10,512 nt of DNA from Pusillimonas sp035515275 (GTDB taxonomy: Bacteria > Pseudomonadota > Gammaproteobacteria > Burkholderiales > Burkholderiaceae_B): contig NZ_DATJBQ010000134.1 in the NCBI RefSeq assembly GCF_035515275.1, positions 1 to 10,512 of the forward strand, in the 5' to 3' direction. The notes below the pieces were generated by a model. That model did not search any database and was not told the origin of the DNA. It saw nothing but the letters and a program-made list of their open reading frames with translations. How positions within the stretch are numbered: the first letter of the stretch is position 1; each line of letters starts with the position of its first letter. A program made the position numbers and the translations under genes. Shown piece after piece: positions 6,589 to 10,512 of the stretch.

Positions 6589-6829
6589 GAGCAAAAGTCA
6601 GTAAAGCGCAAGGCGCGAAAAGCCGCAAAATTTTTCAATTTTAACGTGGTTCGCAAAGTGAGATTTCCGGGGCGCACAGACGCGGCCATTGACCGGTGCC
6701 TGGGCGCGTTTTGTGGTGAGGGGAGCATTGGTCGTATGATACTGGGTTACACCCACTTTAGCTTTTGCCGCGCCTGTTGCCGTTGAACCCAGGCTGTCAG
6801 GCCCGGCGTGGCCCTACGGAGACTTTTTT
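6589..6829. other. Divergent intergenic region between glyQ and the enoyl-CoA hydratase gene
   Basis: This 241 bp gap separates two gene blocks that are read away from each other, so both promoters should lie here. The glyQ side contains an AT-rich tract at 6627-6644 that reads TAAAAT on the minus strand (6638-6643), but no convincing -35 box fits it. The other side has a plausible sigma70 promoter (6711-6740) and a small dyad at 6743-6755. I see no tRNA, no T-box-like leader and no credible small ORF. Confidence 0.6.
6711..6740 (+). promoter_or_regulatory. Putative sigma70 promoter for the enoyl-CoA hydratase gene
   Basis: TTGTGG at 6711-6716 and TATGAT at 6735-6740 are separated by 18 bases. 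The -10 matches the consensus at five of six positions, the -35 only at its TTG. It would start transcription near 6747, leaving a leader of about 80 bases. A short dyad, TGGGT-TAC-ACCCA at 6743-6755, sits over the predicted start and could be an operator or chance. Confidence 0.35.
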
Positions 6830-7597
6830 ATGTCGGATCTAGTCAAGACGGAAGTGATCGACCGAGTGCTTGTCATCACCATCAACCGCCCCGATGCCCG
6901 CAACGCCATCAACTACGAAACAGCCCTGGCCATGGCCCAGGTGTTCGAGCGCATGGACGCAGACGACAGCGTGGCATTGGGCGTTCTTACCGGGGCGGGC
7001 GGCACATTTTCGTCGGGCATGGATCTTAAGGCTTTTGCCGCTACCGGCCAGCGTCCGCTTGTCGAGGGCCGTGGCTTTGGCGGCTTGTGCGAAAAAGCCC
7101 CGCGCAAGCCGCTGATTGCCGCGGTTGAAGGCTACGCGCTGGCTGGTGGCTGCGAGCTGGCCCTGGCTTGCGACCTGATCGTGGCTGCCAACAATGCCAA
7201 TTTCGGCCTGCCCGAAACCAAGCGCGGCCTGGTGCCCAGTTCGGGCGGCATGCTGCGCCTGCCTCAGCGCATTCCGCACCATATCGCGCTCGAAGTCATT
7301 CTGACCGGCGAAATGTTCCCCGCCGAGCGCGCCCACCACTTCGGCCTGGTCAACCGCCTGGTCGAGCCGGGCAAGGCGCTTGAAGGTGCATTGGCCTTGG
7401 GCCGCATCATTGCCGAAAACGGACCCCTGGCTGTGCAGGCCGCCAAAGAAATCATCGTGGCATCCAAAGATTGGCGCCAGTCCGACATGTTCGACCTGCA
7501 GCGCCCGCGCACCGCACCTATTTTTGCCTCGGCCGACGCTAAAGAGGGCGCCACCGCGTTTGCGGAAAAACGCAAGCCGGTGTGGACCGGCAAATAG
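6830..7597 (+). CDS. Enoyl-CoA hydratase/isomerase (crotonase) family protein
   Basis: This 255-residue crotonase-fold enzyme acts on a CoA thioester, most likely hydrating a trans-2-enoyl-CoA to the 3-hydroxyacyl-CoA. The oxyanion-hole segments are visible as TFSSGMDLKAF (59-69) and EGYALAGGCELALACD (100-115). Both glutamates used by true hydratases are at the expected places, E109 in GGCELA and E129 in FGLPETKRG. This favours hydratase over isomerase or dehalogenase, but the natural substrate cannot be read from the sequence. The ATG at 6830 has GGAGA at 6818-6822, seven bases upstream. No other fatty-acid oxidation gene is adjacent, so it appears to be a stand-alone unit or to be co-transcribed with the fumarase. 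It ends in TAG at 7595-7597. Confidence 0.93.
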   Translation: MSDLVKTEVIDRVLVITINRPDARNAINYETALAMAQVFERMDADDSVALGVLTGAGGTFSSGMDLKAFAATGQRPLVEGRGFGGLCEKAPRKPLIAAVEGYALAGGCELALACDLIVAANNANFGLPETKRGLVPSSGGMLRLPQRIPHHIALEVILTGEMFPAERAHHFGLVNRLVEPGKALEGALALGRIIAENGPLAVQAAKEIIVASKDWRQSDMFDLQRPRTAPIFASADAKEGATAFAEKRKPVWTGK

Positions 7598-7617
7598 CAT
7601 TCATGTTCCGTCGTCGT

Positions 7618-7659
7618 GGCGTTGTGGCGGCCATAGGCTACATCGGCCGCCACAACGCC
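7618..7659 (+). terminator. Perfect 15-bp inverted repeat between the hydratase gene and fumarase; terminator or leader hairpin
   Basis: GGCGTTGTGGCGGCC at 7618-7632 pairs perfectly with 7645-7659 around a 12-base loop. A T-rich stretch (TTTTTGTTTTTATT) begins at 7670, ten bases after the stem, farther than in a typical intrinsic terminator. The fumarase ATG is only 34 bases past the stem, leaving almost no room for a separate promoter downstream. It may end the hydratase message, partly attenuate read-through, or protect the 5' end of the fumarase message. Confidence 0.6.
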
Positions 7660-7693
7660 CGGCACCGGCTTTTTGTTTTTATTCCAGACCGTT

Positions 7694-9217
7694 ATGACGA
7701 CCATCATCAAAGAAGACGACTTGATCCAATCCGTGGCTGACGCGGTGCAGTTCATCAGTTATTACCATCCAGCCGACTATATCCAGCATCTGGCGCGCGC
7801 CTACGAGCGCGAAGAAAGCCCGGCGGCCAAGGACGCCATTGCTCAGATTCTGACCAATTCGCGCATGTGCGCCGAGGGGCGTCGCCCCATTTGCCAGGAC
7901 ACCGGCATTGTCAACGTCTTTCTTAAGATCGGCATGAACGTGCGGCTCGATACACAGCGCAGCTTGCAAGAGCTTTGCGACGAAGGCGTACGCCGGGGCT
8001 ATCTTGACCCTCAGAACCCCCTGCGTGCGTCGGTGTTGGCCGATCCGCTCTTTACGCGCAAGAACACACGCGACAATACTCCCTGTATCGTCAACGTCGA
8101 GCTGGTGGCCGGTGATACGGTCGACGTGCAGGTGGCAGCCAAGGGCGGCGGTTCCGAAAACAAGACCAAGTTCGTCATGCTCAACCCTAGCGACTCCCTG
8201 GTCGACTGGGTGCTGAAAACCGTACCCCAAATGGGCGCAGGCTGGTGCCCGCCGGGAATGCTGGGCATCGGTGTGGGCGGCACGGCCGAAAAAGCCATGC
8301 TAATGGCCAAGCAAGCCCTGATGGACGACATCGATATGTACGAGCTGTTGCTGCGTGGCCCGGAAAACAAGCTTGAAGAGCTGCGTATCGAGCTCTACGA
8401 AAAGGTCAATGCATTGGGTATTGGTGCCCAGGGTCTGGGCGGGCTTACTACGGTGCTGGACGTGAAGATCAACACCTTCCCCACCCATGCGGCATCCAAG
8501 CCGGTGGCCATGATCCCCAACTGTGCCGCCACGCGTCACGTTCATTTCACGCTTGACGGCTCGGGGCCGGCCCAACTGACGCCGCCCGCGCTTTCCGATT
8601 GGCCCGACGTCAATTGGGCGCCCGACTACAACAAGTCGCAGCAGGTCGATCTGAACTCCCTGACCAAAGAGCAGGTAGCCGCCTGGAAGCCAGGGCAGAC
8701 CTTGTTGCTTTCGGGCAAGATGCTGACCGGTCGCGACGCGGCGCACAAGCGCATTCAAGAAATGCTCGAGCGCGGCGAACAACTGCCCGTCGACTTTACC
8801 AATCGCGTTATTTATTATGTGGGGCCGGTCGACCCGGTGCGCGAAGAAGTGGTGGGCCCTGCAGGCCCGACCACCGCCACGCGCATGGACAAGTTCACCG
8901 ACATGATGCTTGAAAAAACCGGCCTGATCTCCATGATCGGCAAGGCGGAACGCGGCCCGGTGGCCATCGAGTCCATTCGCAAGCATGGTTCCGCATACCT
9001 GATGGCGGTGGGCGGTTCGGCCTACCTGGTATCCAAGGCTATTCGTGGCGCCAAGGTCGTAGCGTTTGAAGATCTTGGCATGGAAGCCATTTACGAGTTC
9101 GACGTCAAAGACATGCCGGTCACGGTGGCTGTTGACGCCGGCGGTACCTCGGTACACGAAACCGGCCCCAAACAATGGAAAATGCGTATCGCGCAGATTC
9201 CGGTCGTGCCGGCCTGA
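7694..9217 (+). CDS. fumA: Class I [4Fe-4S] fumarate hydratase
   Basis: This 507-residue cytoplasmic enzyme interconverts fumarate and malate in the TCA cycle using an oxygen-sensitive [4Fe-4S] cluster. The alpha-type and beta-type domains are fused in one chain, as in E. coli FumA/FumB. The three cluster cysteines are C67 in RRPICQDTG, C185 in GAGWCPPGM and C277 in IPNCAATRH. The C-terminal domain shows LTGRDAAHKRI, GPTTATRMDKF, MIGKAERG and AGGTSVHETGPK. The ATG at 7694 (MTTIIKEDD) is preferred over a TTG at 7673 lying in the T-rich stretch; neither has a strong ribosome-binding site. A large upstream hairpin (7618-7659) and a terminator downstream (9246-9278) bracket it. The related L(+)-tartrate dehydratase is less likely, since that enzyme usually has separate subunits. 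Confidence 0.95.
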   Translation: MTTIIKEDDLIQSVADAVQFISYYHPADYIQHLARAYEREESPAAKDAIAQILTNSRMCAEGRRPICQDTGIVNVFLKIGMNVRLDTQRSLQELCDEGVRRGYLDPQNPLRASVLADPLFTRKNTRDNTPCIVNVELVAGDTVDVQVAAKGGGSENKTKFVMLNPSDSLVDWVLKTVPQMGAGWCPPGMLGIGVGGTAEKAMLMAKQALMDDIDMYELLLRGPENKLEELRIELYEKVNALGIGAQGLGGLTTVLDVKINTFPTHAASKPVAMIPNCAATRHVHFTLDGSGPAQLTPPALSDWPDVNWAPDYNKSQQVDLNSLTKEQVAAWKPGQTLLLSGKMLTGRDAAHKRIQEMLERGEQLPVDFTNRVIYYVGPVDPVREEVVGPAGPTTATRMDKFTDMMLEKTGLISMIGKAERGPVAIESIRKHGSAYLMAVGGSAYLVSKAIRGAKVVAFEDLGMEAIYEFDVKDMPVTVAVDAGGTSVHETGPKQWKMRIAQIPVVPA

Positions 9218-9245
9218 GTCTGTTCGCTGAGGTCATGGTTGGTGC

Positions 9246-9278
9246 AAACGGCAAGGCAATATCAGCCTTGCCGTTTTT
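9246..9278 (+). terminator. Rho-independent terminator after fumarase
   Basis: AAACGGCAAGGC at 9246-9257 pairs perfectly with GCCTTGCCGTTT at 9265-9276, a 12-bp stem with a 7-base loop (AATATCA), and the plus strand continues as TTTTTATTT. It lies 28 bases after the fumarase stop and 19 bases from the 3' end of the convergent folK. On the minus strand the stem is followed by only three T, so it should work mainly for the fumarase. Confidence 0.93.
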
Positions 9279-9297
9279 ATTTGGCTGCCGGCGGTAG

Positions 9298-9804
9298 TCA
9301 GGAAAGCGCTTCGAGTTCTTGATCGGCACAGCCTTTTAGCAGCTCGGTCAGTTTCTTGCCTTCGAGCTGCAGGTCCGGAGCCAGATCGAAAAGCGGACGC
9401 AGTACAAAAGCCCGTTGGTGCATGCGTGGATGCGGCACGGTCAGGCGTTCTGTTTCTATCCGGTCGTCTCCGTATAAAAGCAGGTCCAGATCAAGCGTGC
9501 GCGGGGCGTTTCGATAAGGGCGCTCTCTTCCGTGCTGCTGTTCCAGGGCTTGCAGGGCGTCAAGCAGTTCATGCGCGCAGAGGCGGGTTTGCAGCGCGGC
9601 AACTGCATTGATGTAATAGGGTCCACTTGAGTCGATGGGCGCGGTTCGGTACAAAGGCGAAAGCTCGAACAGCCTGACGCCTTGCGTCTGTGCAAGGCGC
9701 TGGGCGGCCATCAGCAAGGTGGCTTGGGCATCGCCCAGATTGGCTCCCAGGCCTATATAGGCGGTCACCCATTGGGGTTCACCGGATTCAGGCTTTTTGA
9801 CCAT
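9298..9804 (-). CDS. folK: 6-hydroxymethyl-7,8-dihydropterin pyrophosphokinase (HPPK)
   Basis: FolK transfers pyrophosphate from ATP to 6-hydroxymethyl-7,8-dihydropterin, the step before dihydropteroate synthase in folate synthesis. The 168-residue sequence has the family landmarks in order: AYIGLGANLGD (15-25), LYRTAPID followed by PYYINAV (51-68), the signature RNAPRTLDLDLLLYG (98-112) with the metal-binding aspartates D105 and D107, and VPHPRMHQRAFVLRPL near the C-terminus. Its length is close to the usual 160 residues. The ATG at 9804 lies 12 bases after the pcnB stop, with no strong ribosome-binding site, so it is probably co-transcribed with pcnB. The pcnB-folK pair is common in proteobacteria. 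It converges with the fumarase gene. Confidence 0.97.
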   Translation of the reverse strand: MVKKPESGEPQWVTAYIGLGANLGDAQATLLMAAQRLAQTQGVRLFELSPLYRTAPIDSSGPYYINAVAALQTRLCAHELLDALQALEQQHGRERPYRNAPRTLDLDLLLYGDDRIETERLTVPHPRMHQRAFVLRPLFDLAPDLQLEGKKLTELLKGCADQELEALS

Positions 9805-9816
9805 GGCCGACCAGAA

Positions 9817-10512
9817 TCAAGCGCTGATGTCGTTTGACTGAGCTGCAGACGGTTTGCGTCTGCGCCGGCGCTTGCGCGGCTTGGCCGAGCTTGTGCCCGC
9901 GTTTTGGCGCTGGTATTCGTCGATCATGTGCGTGCGTTCGATACTATCGGCGTCGGCCAGATCCATCCACCACTGTGCTTGCACGCTGTCGACTTCGTGC
10001 GCTTCGGCTCGCAGTTGAAGAAAATCGACCGCAGCGCGAAACCTTTGATGATCAAGCATGCGCCAGATCGTTCGAGGCGAGGCTTTTTCGAAGCGAGGCT
10101 GCATGAACCAGATTTCGCGCATGTCGGCCTGGAAACGGCGTTGTATGGCCAGCGTGCGCGTTTGTTGATCGATGACCTCGTCGGCGGCCTGAACCAGTGC
10201 TTGAATGGAGTGCTCGCCCTGCGCGGTAATTGCCACCCAGCGCTTGTTCACCAGTTTCCAAAGCAGGGCGGCGAACAGAAAGCTGGGGCTGACCGACTTG
10301 CCCAAACGCACGCGGGTGTCGGTGCGTTCAAGCGCCAGCGAGACAAACTCTTCGCCTTCGGGGGTTTCGAACAGCGTGTCGATGAACGGCAAAAGGCCTT
10401 GATGCAGCCCCAGCTCGCGCAGTTGACGAAGGCAGCTCATGGCATGGCCGCAAGTGAGCAGCTTGAGCATTTCGTCGAACAGGCGCGAAGCCGGAACGTT
10501 CTGGATAAGCGG
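9817..10512 (-). CDS. pcnB: Poly(A) polymerase I, C-terminal part
   Basis: The gene enters from the right edge, so only its last 231 residues are present; the nucleotidyltransferase head with the catalytic aspartates lies outside. The frame is open to the window edge, beginning PLIQNVPASRLFDEMLKL, and the methionine at 10470 is internal, not a start. The segment VPASRLFDEMLKLL followed by HAMSCLRQLRELGLHQGLLPF matches the helical neck and RNA-binding region of PcnB, which adds 3' poly(A) tails that promote RNA decay. The C-terminus carries the basic stretch KPRKRRRRRK (9853-9882), typical of the arginine-rich tail of PcnB and probably used to bind RNA. The basic tail and the folK neighbour favour PcnB over a CCA-adding enzyme. 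Confidence 0.94.
   Translation of the reverse strand, partial: PLIQNVPASRLFDEMLKLLTCGHAMSCLRQLRELGLHQGLLPFIDTLFETPEGEEFVSLALERTDTRVRLGKSVSPSFLFAALLWKLVNKRWVAITAQGEHSIQALVQAADEVIDQQTRTLAIQRRFQADMREIWFMQPRFEKASPRTIWRMLDHQRFRAAVDFLQLRAEAHEVDSVQAQWWMDLADADSIERTHMIDEYQRQNAGTSSAKPRKRRRRRKPSAAQSNDISA

Noticed and set aside
6589..6710. Possible T-box riboswitch upstream of glyQ
   Set aside because: T-box control of glyQS is known from Firmicutes. This short region shows no T-box consensus, terminator or specifier-like structure.
5983..6786. Open frame of 267 codons opposite glyQ that extends into the divergent gap
   Set aside because: Most of it mirrors glyQ, and the part in the gap has no recognisable protein motif. 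It would also run through the putative promoter region.
6839..7600. Open frame of 253 codons on the minus strand covering nearly the whole hydratase gene
   Set aside because: The plus strand encodes a complete crotonase with both catalytic glutamates and a good ribosome-binding site. The antisense product resembles no family I know.
8849..8874. Imperfect hairpin inside the fumarase gene (GTGGT and ACCAC flanking GGGCC-CTGCA-GGCCC)
   Set aside because: The stem has a bulge, no T run follows, and it encodes the conserved GPAGPTT segment. Protein conservation plus GC-rich codons is enough to explain it.
8300..9175. Open frame of 291 codons on the minus strand opposite the fumarase
   Set aside because: It mirrors a complete class I fumarase, has no recognisable motif, and is explained by GC-rich codon usage.
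10428..10470. The methionine at 10470 as the start of a short protein of 217 residues
   Set aside because: The frame continues without a stop to the window edge, and the upstream residues NVPASRLFDE match PcnB, so this is an internal methionine of a truncated gene.

Overview
The window looks like core chromosome from a GC-rich betaproteobacterium of the order Burkholderiales, most likely Alcaligenaceae (the Bordetella / Achromobacter / Pusillimonas neighbourhood). This rests on recognising the proteins and on the gene order glyQ-glyS-gmhB-plsC-(YgjP-like peptidase)-gloA and pcnB-folK, recalled as typical of that group. No database search was run. Genus cannot be fixed from the sequence alone.

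Layout, left to right. (1) Positions 1-926, plus strand: the tail of a molybdate ABC permease (modB) and a short ATP-binding subunit (modC-like, 227 residues). (2) Positions 992-6588, minus strand: a tight six-gene block transcribed right to left as glyQ, glyS, gmhB, plsC, a YgjP-like zinc metallopeptidase and gloA. Every junction is a short overlap (4 to 17 nt) or a gap of 9 to 12 nt, so one operon is likely. (3) Positions 6589-6829: a 241 bp divergent intergenic region that should hold promoters for both directions. (4) Positions 6830-9217, plus strand: a crotonase-family enoyl-CoA hydratase and a class I [4Fe-4S] fumarase, separated by a perfect 15-bp inverted repeat. The fumarase is followed by a classic intrinsic terminator. 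(5) Positions 9298-10512, minus strand: folK and the C-terminal part of pcnB, which runs off the right edge.

Together these genes cover molybdate uptake, glycyl-tRNA charging, envelope precursor synthesis (heptose for LPS, phosphatidic acid for phospholipids), methylglyoxal detoxification, CoA-thioester and TCA-cycle metabolism, folate synthesis and RNA polyadenylation. All are ordinary housekeeping functions. I see no mobile element, CRISPR array, tRNA, rRNA or phage gene, and no gene of wholly unknown type. No stretch over 300 bases lacks a gene.

I do not find evidence for a novel biological system. The points most worth a second look are structural: a 14-bp perfect hairpin inside the modC coding region followed by a short T run, the 15-bp hairpin just upstream of the fumarase start, the missing regulatory domain in ModC, and an HX4E rather than HX4D acyltransferase motif in PlsC.
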